Assembly (NCBI GenBank): GCA_039192165.1
Contig: JBCCXD010000013.1
Location: 8,990 to 72,989 of the forward strand
Length of the DNA stretch: 64,000 nt
Direction of reading: 5' to 3'
DNA from: Dinoroseobacter sp039192165
Lineage (GTDB): Bacteria > Pseudomonadota > Alphaproteobacteria > Rhodobacterales > Rhodobacteraceae
Shown here: positions 9,140 through 16,323 of the stretch, piece by piece
How the letters are laid out: each line of letters begins with the position of its first letter
How positions within the stretch are numbered: position 1 is the stretch's first letter
Position numbers and translations under genes: made by a program
The notes under the pieces: model-generated
The model's database searches: none
What the model saw: the letters and a program-made list of their open reading frames with translations, nothing else
What the model was told of the DNA's origin: nothing

Positions 9140-9697
9140 ATGTCTGATGTCACCACGAGCTATCGCTTCACAGCGCGACTTCTGCATTGGGCGATCGGAC
9201 TTTTGATTATTGCTATGATTCTTGCTGGATTTGCCATGTTGCAGGAGGAGTTGCCCAGATCCGTCCGCAACACCCTTTTCATCTTTCACAAGAACGCGGG
9301 TATTCTTGCGCTGGTCGCGGTAATTGTCCGGCTGGCCTATCGGGCGCTTCATACGCCGCCTGCATTGCCGGAAACTGTTGAACCGATGCAGCGTAGAGCT
9401 GCAGCCGTATCTCATTTCGCGCTGTATGCCTTGATGATCGCCATGCCAATTTTCGGTTATGTGCGCGTTAAGGCGGGTGGCTTTCCCATAGAAAGCCTTG
9501 ACGCCTGGGGCGTGCCGTCTCTTGTTCCACGCTCCGACCAACTGGCTTCTTTAGCGAAGTCTGCCCACTACGTAGGGGCGATAGTGATCTCAGTTGTTGT
9601 GCTGGCCCACATCTCCGCCGCGCTCTATCACGCGCTGGTTCTTAAGGATGGCGTATTTCAAAGAATGTGGTTTTCCGCGTCCAAGGCTGAGAAATAG
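9140..9697 (+). CDS. Cytochrome b561 family protein
   Basis: 185 residues, four predicted membrane helices with paired histidines for two b hemes: LLHWAIG (about residue 16), FIFHKNAG (about 51), SHFALYALM (about 92) and SAHYVGAIVISVVVLAHISAALYHAL (about 143-166). It matches bacterial cytochrome b561 (YceJ/CybB type), which moves electrons between quinol and periplasmic acceptors or superoxide. It stands alone and divergent from the ABC transporter operon; GGAGG precedes the start. Confidence 0.88.
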   Translation: MSDVTTSYRFTARLLHWAIGLLIIAMILAGFAMLQEELPRSVRNTLFIFHKNAGILALVAVIVRLAYRALHTPPALPETVEPMQRRAAAVSHFALYALMIAMPIFGYVRVKAGGFPIESLDAWGVPSLVPRSDQLASLAKSAHYVGAIVISVVVLAHISAALYHALVLKDGVFQRMWFSASKAEK

Positions 9698-10027
9698 TAA
9701 AAGGCCGCTCATCTTCGTTGAGTGTTATGTCCGCGCATGCGCCCGAGGGCAAAGAGTGGCGTTGCGAACTTCTGACGTGCATCTGAGACTCTATCAGGTG
9801 AACTCTGGCTTCTCGCGACAGGCGACCGATGTTCCGCGACTTGTGCGGTTCCGGGTCGTAGAAGGCCAATCCGAAAAAACGCATGGACATTACCGACAAA
9901 ATTTGTCAGGTATTGAGGATCCAAGTTTCAGCCCGCAGGGCTCAGCAAGGCTATACCGCTATTTCTCGAGTGCGATAGAACGCGAGGCCTTCATGAACAA
10001 ATCCCCAATGAAAGGACTCGGTATCGA

Positions 10028-10540
10028 ATGAGATCTGCCTCTAAAGATACATGTTGTAGCCGGACGCTGGGCGAGAACGAAACGCCCGTCGCGGCATATG
10101 GGTACAGCGACCTGGAGTTGGTCATTCTCGCAGTGGCCCGGTTCTATTGGCAGGCTTTCGCCGTGCCTGAGTCTCAATCGTGGCTGCTTGCAAGCGACAC
10201 ATGTCGGCGAACTTTTCCAGAAGACGTAGCATGTCGGATCGCGACGGCGGTGCTCGATAGCGTCCTTGCTATGCGCAGGTCTCGCTCATCTTGTTTTCAC
10301 TTCAACAATCCGAATTGCCCTGGGTGTGCGGAAATTCTTAGCGAGCACGAACGGCAATTCATGAATGTGTTTTCGGCGGTGCACGCGCATAGAAAAGGTC
10401 CGGCGCGGACCCATGCAATGATCCTGTGTGAAGGAGCATGCTCTGATGACTTTCTTGCCAGTCTGGCGGAACTCTCTTCGATGCTGCCCGCATCCCAACA
10501 CAGGCAGAGGCGCAGCGCGCGTGCGGCTCGTTTGATTTGA
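10028..10540 (+). CDS. Cys-rich hypothetical protein
   Basis: 170 residues, not assigned to a family. It carries a CC pair near the N-terminus, a central helical region (LELVILAVARFYWQAF) and a C-terminal part with HFNNPNCPGCAEILSEHER, then HAMILCEGAC. The CxxC, the CEGAC and nearby His residues could bind a metal, but this is inference. It looks like a real gene from the balanced hydrophobic pattern and the hairpin just after its end. The gap before it (9698-10027) holds nothing I recognise. Confidence 0.55.
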   Translation: MRSASKDTCCSRTLGENETPVAAYGYSDLELVILAVARFYWQAFAVPESQSWLLASDTCRRTFPEDVACRIATAVLDSVLAMRRSRSSCFHFNNPNCPGCAEILSEHERQFMNVFSAVHAHRKGPARTHAMILCEGACSDDFLASLAELSSMLPASQHRQRRSARAARLI

Positions 10541-10573
10541 GCTGTGCTGGCCTTGCCGCGCAGTTCAATGTTG

Positions 10574-10628
10574 CCCCCACCGGCGCGCGTTTCGGAGCAA
10601 GCGCCGAAGTCGGATCGGCCGGTGGGGG
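10574..10628 (+). terminator. Strong hairpin after the Cys-rich gene
   Basis: An 11-bp perfect inverted repeat (CCCCCACCGGC at 10574-10584 and its complement at 10618-10628) encloses a second smaller stem (TTCGG 10591-10595 with CCGAA 10604-10608). No T-run follows directly, so a transcript end, a processing signal or a structured leader for the next gene are all possible. Confidence 0.45.
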
Positions 10629-10697
10629 TCTTCATAAAAAGATGGCCACCTTTTTTAGTCGCGCCTGGCGCTTTTTTCGAGTCCTAGACGCGTACTA

Positions 10698-10712
10698 GAA
10701 CTGCAGCAGTTC
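10698..10712. promoter_or_regulatory. Palindrome upstream of siderophore-interacting protein gene
   Basis: GAACTG-CAG-CAGTTC forms a 15-bp inverted repeat about 90 bp before the start of the SIP gene. It has the GAAC-N7-GTTC outline, unlike the direct-repeat GTTC-N7-GTTC of alphaproteobacterial LexA. It may be an operator; the regulator is unknown. Confidence 0.3.
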
Positions 10713-10798
10713 CCATATTCGGAGGGAAAGCTGAAGGAGGCAAATTCGATCCACGCGGTCTCGATCAGGGGACGTAGAGGACCACAGGAGGTGATGCG

Positions 10799-11869
10799 AT
10801 GATCTCGGCGACCTATGGCCACCAAGCGCAAGCTGACCTGCCAGGTGTGGCCTTTTCGGCGATGCGACAAATACTGGTTGCTCAGGCCAAAGCCTCCAGC
10901 CTGAAGGTACTTGAGGATGCCCCTGACCGTATCACGCTTGAAACCGCCCATGGGTTGATCGGGCTACGCCCAGGAACCCGTTCGGAAACCGCCGGAATGG
11001 TCGCGGCGGTCGATGGCTACTGGCTGTTTGTGATGAAAAGCGCTGTTGCAAGCCAGATGGCGCACCTTATGCCCGAGGTGGCAAAAGCGATGCGTTGGTC
11101 CGATGCGAGTGCCGAAACCTCGCTTCCCGCAAACTTTACCTTTGCTCAGGCGGTGGACGTGCAGAAACTTGGCGATGTTTTTCTGCGGGTCACACTTCAA
11201 GGTGACGACTTTTCGCGGCATGGCGACGAGTCGATCCACTTTCGGCTTGTTCAGCAGCCACCTGACGCCGAGGTCGAATGGCCACGTGTCGCGCCCAACG
11301 GATCGGTTGCGTGGGCGGAGGGACCTGGCGCGCCGCATCGGCCCGTCTACACCACCCGCTTCATGGATGCCGCGTCCAACACGCTGGTGACAGATGTCTT
11401 TCTTCATGAAGGAGGCCGCACCACTGAGTGGGCGCAGTCCATGCTGGCGGGCGAAAGAAAGGGCCGGGTTGTGGGTGTTCTCGGCCCCTCCGGGGGTGGC
11501 CTCCTGAGGGCAGCCAACGTGCTGATGGCCAGCGACGAAACCGGGTTCCCTGCGGCGGCCAGGCTACTGGAAAACCTTCCTGACGGCGCGCGGGGCGCGC
11601 TCTTTCTGGAGGCCGAGAATGGTGCCCAATGCCAATACCCCATCGACATACCCAACGGGATTGATGTGGTCTGGCTGACCCGTGCAAACGGCAATGTGTT
11701 GGCAGATGCAGTGCTGGAGGCCTTGCCGGATCACAGGGATGCTCATATTTGGTTTGCCGGAGAGCGTCAGCAAGCCACACGGATCCGTGAGGCTGCAAAG
11801 TCATCTGGCTGGGACAAAGACAAACTGCGTATTTCAGGGTTTTGGAGGAGCAGCCTGGATGACGGATGA
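10799..11869 (+). CDS. Siderophore-interacting protein with N-terminal DUF2218 domain
   Basis: 356 residues. Residues 1 to about 100 match a DUF2218 module (small alpha/beta domain, DRITLETAHGLIGLRP). The rest is a ViuB/SIP-type flavoprotein: FAD-binding RPVYTTR near residue 181, then HEGGRTTEWAQ, VGVLGPSGGGLLRAANVLMASDET, and the NAD(P)H-binding C-terminus IWFAGERQQATRIRE. Such enzymes reduce ferric siderophores in the cytoplasm to release iron. The start has a near-perfect Shine-Dalgarno (GGAGGTGAT). It overlaps the next gene by 11 bp, so they form an operon. Confidence 0.88.
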   Translation: MISATYGHQAQADLPGVAFSAMRQILVAQAKASSLKVLEDAPDRITLETAHGLIGLRPGTRSETAGMVAAVDGYWLFVMKSAVASQMAHLMPEVAKAMRWSDASAETSLPANFTFAQAVDVQKLGDVFLRVTLQGDDFSRHGDESIHFRLVQQPPDAEVEWPRVAPNGSVAWAEGPGAPHRPVYTTRFMDAASNTLVTDVFLHEGGRTTEWAQSMLAGERKGRVVGVLGPSGGGLLRAANVLMASDETGFPAAARLLENLPDGARGALFLEAENGAQCQYPIDIPNGIDVVWLTRANGNVLADAVLEALPDHRDAHIWFAGERQQATRIREAAKSSGWDKDKLRISGFWRSSLDDG

Positions 11870-12644
11870 GGCAAAAAGTGCAGGAAGCTGTGCCAAGCGC
11901 TTCTGCGCACGCATCTCACTTATGGCGTTCCTCGGTATTGCTGGATCTCCGCTGGTCGCCGATCAGGCGTCGGCGCCCGACCCGGTTACCTTTATCATCA
12001 ACCGAGACGCGCACGATACGGAAGTCTACGTTTCGCTGCCCGCGCTGGAAATCGAGGCGCTCCTGGGCCAAACTCCAGGCCTTATTTTTAGCGAGAACGG
12101 GACTGTTCCGATCGGTGAGTTTCAACTCGCCGGCAGCACCGACGTTGCTGACGCGCTTGTTGAGCAAGTGCAGTTGTCTGCTGGCGGATCCGCTGCAGGA
12201 TTTGAAGCTATGTCGCTTATGGTGCATCCGGCCGCGCAGCCCCAGCCCTTTATGACACCTTGGGACGCTGTTGTTGCGACCGCAGTATGTACGGTCGAAG
12301 ACGACGCTGCCGCTCTTACCATAGCGGACACCCGTCTGTATTTCGGCTTGTTTGGACGCGGAGTAGGGGGCGATGAGCGCCTGAGGATCGATTTTCCAGA
12401 CACTGACCGTGAGGCGCGGGCATATGTCCTGCGCGAGTATTTCGAGGGTCGGTTCGTCCGCGAAACTGCGGGCTATCTGCCGGATGGCGGCCAGCTCGAG
12501 GTGGATCGAATTTCCAGCTCGGTTGCGCTGGCAAACCCGGCAGCTGTCCGTTGGTTTGTTATGAGTGGCATGGCTGCCGGCCTTGCCTTTGGGGCGATAT
12601 GGCTGTTCGGACCTTTGCGGCGCAGATCGGAGCGTCTTTCGTGA
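11859..12644 (+). CDS. Hypothetical secreted, C-terminally anchored protein
   Basis: 261 residues from ATG 11859 (GGAGGAG 8 bp upstream, inside the SIP gene). It has a signal sequence around residues 15-33 and a single C-terminal membrane helix (WFVMSGMAAGLAFGAIWLF) followed by an Arg-rich cytoplasmic tail, so most of it would be periplasmic. No family recognised. Translational coupling to the siderophore-interacting protein suggests iron-linked work, while its end faces pufX tail-to-tail. A clear terminator follows. Confidence 0.7.
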   Translation: MTDEAKSAGSCAKRFCARISLMAFLGIAGSPLVADQASAPDPVTFIINRDAHDTEVYVSLPALEIEALLGQTPGLIFSENGTVPIGEFQLAGSTDVADALVEQVQLSAGGSAAGFEAMSLMVHPAAQPQPFMTPWDAVVATAVCTVEDDAAALTIADTRLYFGLFGRGVGGDERLRIDFPDTDREARAYVLREYFEGRFVRETAGYLPDGGQLEVDRISSSVALANPAAVRWFVMSGMAAGLAFGAIWLFGPLRRRSERLS

Positions 12645-12645
12645 T

Positions 12646-12686
12646 CGATGGGCGCCTTGCTCATGCAACCGCCCATCGGTTTTCTT
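12646..12686 (+). terminator. Rho-independent terminator
   Basis: 9-bp stem CGATGGGCG/CGCCCATCG (12646-12654, 12670-12678) followed by GTTTTCTTC, starting 2 bp after the stop of the hypothetical gene. It ends the SIP operon before the convergent pufX. Confidence 0.85.
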
Positions 12687-12759
12687 CTATATCAACCCAA
12701 CTCCAGAGCCGTCCTTGCAGGTTGGCCTGCTGAGCTATCTTGGTAAACGCAGCAGTCTC

Positions 12760-12981
12760 CTACTCCACAACAAACGAGTCTGGCGTCGGATCGACGGCTT
12801 CCTTGGACTCGGGCGGCAGCAGTGTCCCCACCAGGTGCACACAGAAGATGAACGCCGCAGGCAACAGAAGCACGCCGGCAGCAACCCCCGAACCCTTTAG
12901 CATTTGCTTTACGATCTCAAAGCGAATGAGCTGCGGTGTCGTATCCTGATGCGTTATCGGATGGTTTTCATTCGTAGCCAT
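12760..12981 (-). CDS. pufX: PufX homologue, LH1 ring-gap/quinone-channel protein
   Basis: 73 residues, one membrane helix, located 18 bp after pufM as in Rhodobacter. The core QMLKGSGVAAGVLLLPAAF...HLVGTLLPPES aligns by eye with my memory of R. sphaeroides PufX (QMMKGAGWAGGV...RVVGRMLPIQE), including the GxxxG helix motif, a polar N-terminus and the LP boundary after the helix. PufX interrupts the LH1 ring so quinone can leave the reaction centre, and organises core dimers. GGGAGG precedes the ATG. It is shorter than the 82-residue R. sphaeroides protein. Odd because no LH1 genes accompany it. Confidence 0.85.
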   Translation of the reverse strand: MATNENHPITHQDTTPQLIRFEIVKQMLKGSGVAAGVLLLPAAFIFCVHLVGTLLPPESKEAVDPTPDSFVVE

Positions 12982-12999
12982 GAGTGATCCTCCCTTCTG

Positions 13000-13923
13000 T
13001 CAGTCAAGCGGCGCATAGCCGTGGTCCTGTGCCCAGACATACCAGTTGTCGACCACGGTCCCGGTCAGAAGAATGCCAATGCCGCCAGTGATCGGGGTTA
13101 GGATTGCAAACCACCATGCCCAGCGATGGATACCTTCCATTGTCGCGTTGAATCCCATTGTCCAGCGCCAGAAAAGACCCGCACGCTCGGATGCCGTTCC
13201 CCGATCCGCGATCTGCTCCAGTTCTCGGTCTCCGCCAAACCGCGAGACGGCGAGGATGGTTGCGCCATGCATCGCAAAAAGAAGCGTCGATCCGTAAAGG
13301 AAAACGATCGAGAGCGCGTGGAACGGGTTGTAGAACAGATTTCCGTAAATGACCGAGAAGTTCATCGTCCAGTCAAGATGACTGAACACTCCGTAAGGAA
13401 CGGCCTCTGACCAGCTTCCCATCAAGACAGGACGAATCAATCCAAGAACCAGAAACAGCCAGATGGCGGCGCCGAATGCCCAGAACACGTGCTTGCCCAT
13501 CTTAAGCTGCTTGGCGAGGAAGTAGGATCTCGCCCACCAGGTCATAACAGACACGAGCAGAAAGAAACTTGCGATTAGCCACATACCCCCTTCCTGCAAA
13601 GGCGGCATGCTGAGCCCATAGTCGGGCGAAGGCGGTTCAAGCGAGAAGAAAAACAAATCGCGCATAAAGACAGCCGGATTGTAGCCGGCTTGCGCCCAGT
13701 AACTCGCGCCGACCATGAGAAACCAGATCGCTCCGGTTGCAAGCGACACAACGCCGAGTCCACCCAGGTAGAAAGGCCCAAGCTGCGCGTTTCCAAACCA
13801 GCCAATCAGCGTTGAAAAGCCAGTCTTTGCGCTCCGCTCTTTCATGTCCACGTCTTCGATGACCCCCATTTCAGGGGGGCCTTGGACCTGCAGCTGCGTG
13901 AAGATGTTTTGATACTCAGCCAT
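13000..13923 (-). CDS. pufM: Photosynthetic reaction centre M subunit
   Basis: 307 residues. It is a clear PufM: five membrane helices, SHLDW and NPFHALSI (His ligands of accessory and special-pair bacteriochlorophyll), AMHGATILAV (iron ligand), RELEQIADRGTASER (iron-ligand Glu), FWRWTMGFNATMEGIHRW (quinone-stacking Trp and iron-ligand His), and TGTVVDNWYVW near the C-terminus. The Tyr next to the special pair (FLYGSTLLF) is kept. It ends in the short APLD typical of operons without tetraheme PufC. The start overlaps pufL by 8 bp, with GGAGG upstream. Confidence 0.98.
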   Translation of the reverse strand: MAEYQNIFTQLQVQGPPEMGVIEDVDMKERSAKTGFSTLIGWFGNAQLGPFYLGGLGVVSLATGAIWFLMVGASYWAQAGYNPAVFMRDLFFFSLEPPSPDYGLSMPPLQEGGMWLIASFFLLVSVMTWWARSYFLAKQLKMGKHVFWAFGAAIWLFLVLGLIRPVLMGSWSEAVPYGVFSHLDWTMNFSVIYGNLFYNPFHALSIVFLYGSTLLFAMHGATILAVSRFGGDRELEQIADRGTASERAGLFWRWTMGFNATMEGIHRWAWWFAILTPITGGIGILLTGTVVDNWYVWAQDHGYAPLD

Positions 13924-14764
13924 TTACGCCTCCTTCGATGTCGATCCAGAACGGGAGGTCGACATACCAATACCACCAGTTTGCCCAGGCATCGAACCAG
14001 ACCGTCCCGGAGATAACGATGCACACGGCGGACCAGAACCCGGCGTTCAATGCCAGAAGTAATCCGAGCCTGTGGATCCCAAGAGGTCCGATCGAGTAGC
14101 CGATAAAGTCGCGGAAAAACGTGTCTTCGTGGTCCGGGCTCCGCATTTCGTTTCCCTTTTCAGGGTTTGCGGCGGACAGAACCAGTGACCCGTGCAAGGC
14201 GAGCGCGAGTGTCGTCGTGAAGAAGAACGTCACTGCGAGCATATGCGCCGGGTTGTAGTGGAAGTTTCCATAGGCATAGCCAACATTGTTGACCCAATCG
14301 AGATGCGACCAGATCCCGTACGGAAAGCCGTGCCCCCAGGCACCCATCAGTACGGGGCGGATCACAACGAGGGTTGTGTAAGCAAAGATCGCCACACCGA
14401 AAGCAATGGGCACGTGGTAGCCCATCCCGAGCTTTCGGCAGATCTCGACCTCGCGCAGGGCCCAGCTAATGAAGGCGCCATGTGCGCAGATCGTAATAAG
14501 CTGCCAAAGGCCGCCCTTTGCCAGCGGCGCAACTCCCAGCCCGACTTCAAGCTCCGGGGGTTCAATCGAGATCAGCCAGGGGTTCCAGGTGTCACCCAGC
14601 GCGGCCCCGTAGAATATCAATGACGTCCCCAACAGCGCAAAGAAAAGGGTCGTCACCCCGAAAAAGCCCACGTAGTAGGGGCCAACCCAGAAATCGAACA
14701 GATCGCCTCCGAGGAGCGTGCCCCCTCGAACGCGATACTTCTTCTCGAAAGCTAGCAATGCCAT
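13916..14764 (-). CDS. pufL: Photosynthetic reaction centre L subunit
   Basis: 282 residues with the initiator Met, the standard length. Ligands are all in place: WSHLDWVNN and NPAHMLAV (bacteriochlorophyll His), ALALHGSLVL (iron His), LGIHRLGL (iron His), the Glu of ALREVEICRK near the bacteriopheophytin, and HEDTFFRD plus GYSIG at the QB proton path. Start is ATG 14764 (GGAG upstream); a longer open frame upstream has no PufL-like residues. The pufBA genes that normally precede it are absent. Confidence 0.98.
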   Translation of the reverse strand: MALLAFEKKYRVRGGTLLGGDLFDFWVGPYYVGFFGVTTLFFALLGTSLIFYGAALGDTWNPWLISIEPPELEVGLGVAPLAKGGLWQLITICAHGAFISWALREVEICRKLGMGYHVPIAFGVAIFAYTTLVVIRPVLMGAWGHGFPYGIWSHLDWVNNVGYAYGNFHYNPAHMLAVTFFFTTTLALALHGSLVLSAANPEKGNEMRSPDHEDTFFRDFIGYSIGPLGIHRLGLLLALNAGFWSAVCIVISGTVWFDAWANWWYWYVDLPFWIDIEGGVNG

Positions 14765-14932
14765 CGGGATCTCCTGTCTTGGAATTCTCCAGGTGTTCCG
14801 TCGCGCCTGGTAGTATGTGAAACATGAGCTTTGTGGGCAGCGATGCGCGGCGAGCTGATGCCCGAAGCGCGCCGAAAGGTGCCCCATGGCGTGCACGGAC
14901 ACGCGACAGCGATGCAGAGATCGGTTGGTCTG

Positions 14933-15205
14933 TCATGCTGTAAAGATCAGCGGTGCCATGCACCGCGTTTGTCCCAGAGCGCAAGCGATCGGATTGCGCC
15001 ATGTCTTGCCTCTGGAAGCGAGAAGTGTGCCAAGGCTCACTGCGCTGGCAATTGGGAGAAGCGTCAGAAAGATAATGGCAAAATACACCCGGTATTCCTG
15101 ATAGACCTCTACCTTCTGCGAACGTCGAATTTGACTGGGCGACGTTTTGGGCTCGACTGCCTCTGTCTTGAACGCGTCAGTGAAGTCTAGTGTGTCATCG
15201 AGCAT
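14933..15205 (-). CDS. pufQ: PufQ, bacteriochlorophyll/complex assembly factor
   Basis: 90 residues from ATG 15205 (GGGAGGG 10 bp upstream). One membrane helix: EYRVYFAIIFLTLLPIASAV, followed by a basic loop and a conserved-looking tail (NPIACALGQTRCMAPLIF). This pattern (hydrophilic start, E-[FY]-x-[LV]-YF before the helix, a short tail ending in P-x-IF) fits PufQ of Rhodobacter, which promotes bacteriochlorophyll formation and photosystem assembly. The N-terminus is about 15 residues longer than R. sphaeroides PufQ. Position upstream of pufL in the same direction supports the call. Confidence 0.8.
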   Translation of the reverse strand: MLDDTLDFTDAFKTEAVEPKTSPSQIRRSQKVEVYQEYRVYFAIIFLTLLPIASAVSLGTLLASRGKTWRNPIACALGQTRCMAPLIFTA

Positions 15206-15534
15206 TTTGTTGTTCCCTCCCAAAGTCCAAGCTCGCTCCGAGTGGCACGGGTGCGTTTTGTGGCCGCCCCGGCCAAGGGCGTGGAGAACCCACCGGCCGA
15301 GGCATATGCAAAACCCTCGGACCCGCTCGGGGCCGATGGATCCTTACAGTTGGAGAACTGGCGCGATGCTTGTTCGACTTAGGGGATTTTCGCCCCTTAG
15401 CTGCCGAGAAAGCCATTACACAGAAGGGTCCGTTTGCTCATTCGGATGCGGACAATTGCGGAGAATGCCGGGCTCATCCGAAACGGAAAATCCTGTGTAG
15501 CTCTTAGGTCACTTCACGGAAAGATGCTGAAGTA

Positions 15535-15553
15535 CTTGACCGTAATAGTCAAG
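15535..15553. promoter_or_regulatory. Inverted repeat in the puf leader
   Basis: CTTGAC-N7-GTCAAG, a 19-bp dyad in the 379-bp gap between puhC and pufQ. It is not an FNR site (spacing is wrong). Apart from this and the PpsR-like site, I see no promoter with good elements and no gene in 15206-15584. Confidence 0.3.
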
Positions 15554-15571
15554 ATATAATGACATAGGAAA

Positions 15572-15589
15572 TGTCTAGTTGGGTTTACA
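15572..15589. promoter_or_regulatory. PpsR/CrtJ-type site TGT-N12-ACA
   Basis: TGT CTAGTTGGGTTT ACA matches the aerobic photosynthesis repressor consensus exactly. It overlaps the stop of puhC, about 370 bp upstream of pufQ. A match of this six-base pattern is expected by chance in roughly one of ten gaps this size, so support is modest and comes from context. Confidence 0.35.
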
Positions 15590-16052
15590 TATCGGGCGGG
15601 TCCAACAGCGCCATGAAGGCCGCCACATTGTCAGACCCGAAGCTCATAAGCTCAGTTTCCCGATCCGTAACCGGATCATAGAGCGCAAGCCTGTCGCCTT
15701 CGCGAAGGCGCAGAATATAGTGTTCTTCGGGATCGGCCTGAATTTTCATGCGTTCGCGCTCCATCACGCGCGCAATCGTGGAAATGAAGACAGCCTCGCC
15801 AGCCTCAAAATCGGCGATTGCATCCCCATTCCTATCTTTGACATAGGCAGACCCGTCGAGCGCGCCCGAAAAGTACAAAATCCGCTCCTGAAGTATGTCA
15901 CCCTCCGGCGCTCGCGCGGCAACTGGATACCCGGTAAGGCGCGCTATTGTCACAACAGCCAGAATAAGCACGAGCAATGCAATGACAGCGCTCAGCAGCG
16001 GTTTGGGGATAATCGCTGGATCGGATGTTTTGGCTGTATCCCGATGTTCCAT
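15585..16052 (-). CDS. puhC: PuhC, photosynthetic complex assembly protein
   Basis: 155 residues: a short cytoplasmic start, one membrane helix (LLSAVIALLVLILAVVTIARLTG), then a periplasmic domain with FSGALDGSAYVKDRNGDAIADF and ELMSFGSDNVAAFMALLDP. These segments match the pattern I remember for PuhC of Rhodobacter (MDGSA-V-D-NG-IAD and FG-x-N-AAF-LLD), a protein needed for efficient LH1/reaction-centre assembly. Normally it belongs to the puhA operon; here it is directly upstream of pufQ. The gap before it to accA (16053-16323) shows no gene. Confidence 0.85.
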   Translation of the reverse strand: MEHRDTAKTSDPAIIPKPLLSAVIALLVLILAVVTIARLTGYPVAARAPEGDILQERILYFSGALDGSAYVKDRNGDAIADFEAGEAVFISTIARVMERERMKIQADPEEHYILRLREGDRLALYDPVTDRETELMSFGSDNVAAFMALLDPPDM

Positions 16053-16323
16053 CCAAATGTCCCTCTCTGCACCAACCCGCGTTTGATTTTAAGTTCGGGT
16101 GGTGCTTCAGGAGTAGGAATATTGATTATTTCAGTCAAGAATTGCTTTCAAACCGCAAAGCCGTCCTGGAGGTTGGATCTGATAAGTTGAAACCCGGCGT
16201 GATCGAATGCTCCTGATCTGGCGCTAGGAATGCCAAATCCTTGTCCGCTTGGCGCGTTCCAATTGGTTGCATCGTCAATTGCAGACGGCCATATAGGCGC
16301 TCAAAGGTCCGGAGCCTATTGCG

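Noticed and set aside
14592..15002. Minus-strand open frame between pufQ and pufL as a possible LH1 gene
   Set aside because: Its translation is Arg/Ala-rich with no membrane helix and no LH1 His motif, and it runs deep into pufL out of frame.
15195..15500. Open frames in the puf leader (both strands) as pufB, pufK or a small photosynthesis gene
   Set aside because: All are Pro/Arg-rich, lack membrane helices and ribosome sites.
15536..15560. TTGACC and TATAAT in the puf leader as a plus-strand promoter
   Set aside because: The spacer is only 13 bp and no plus-strand gene follows.
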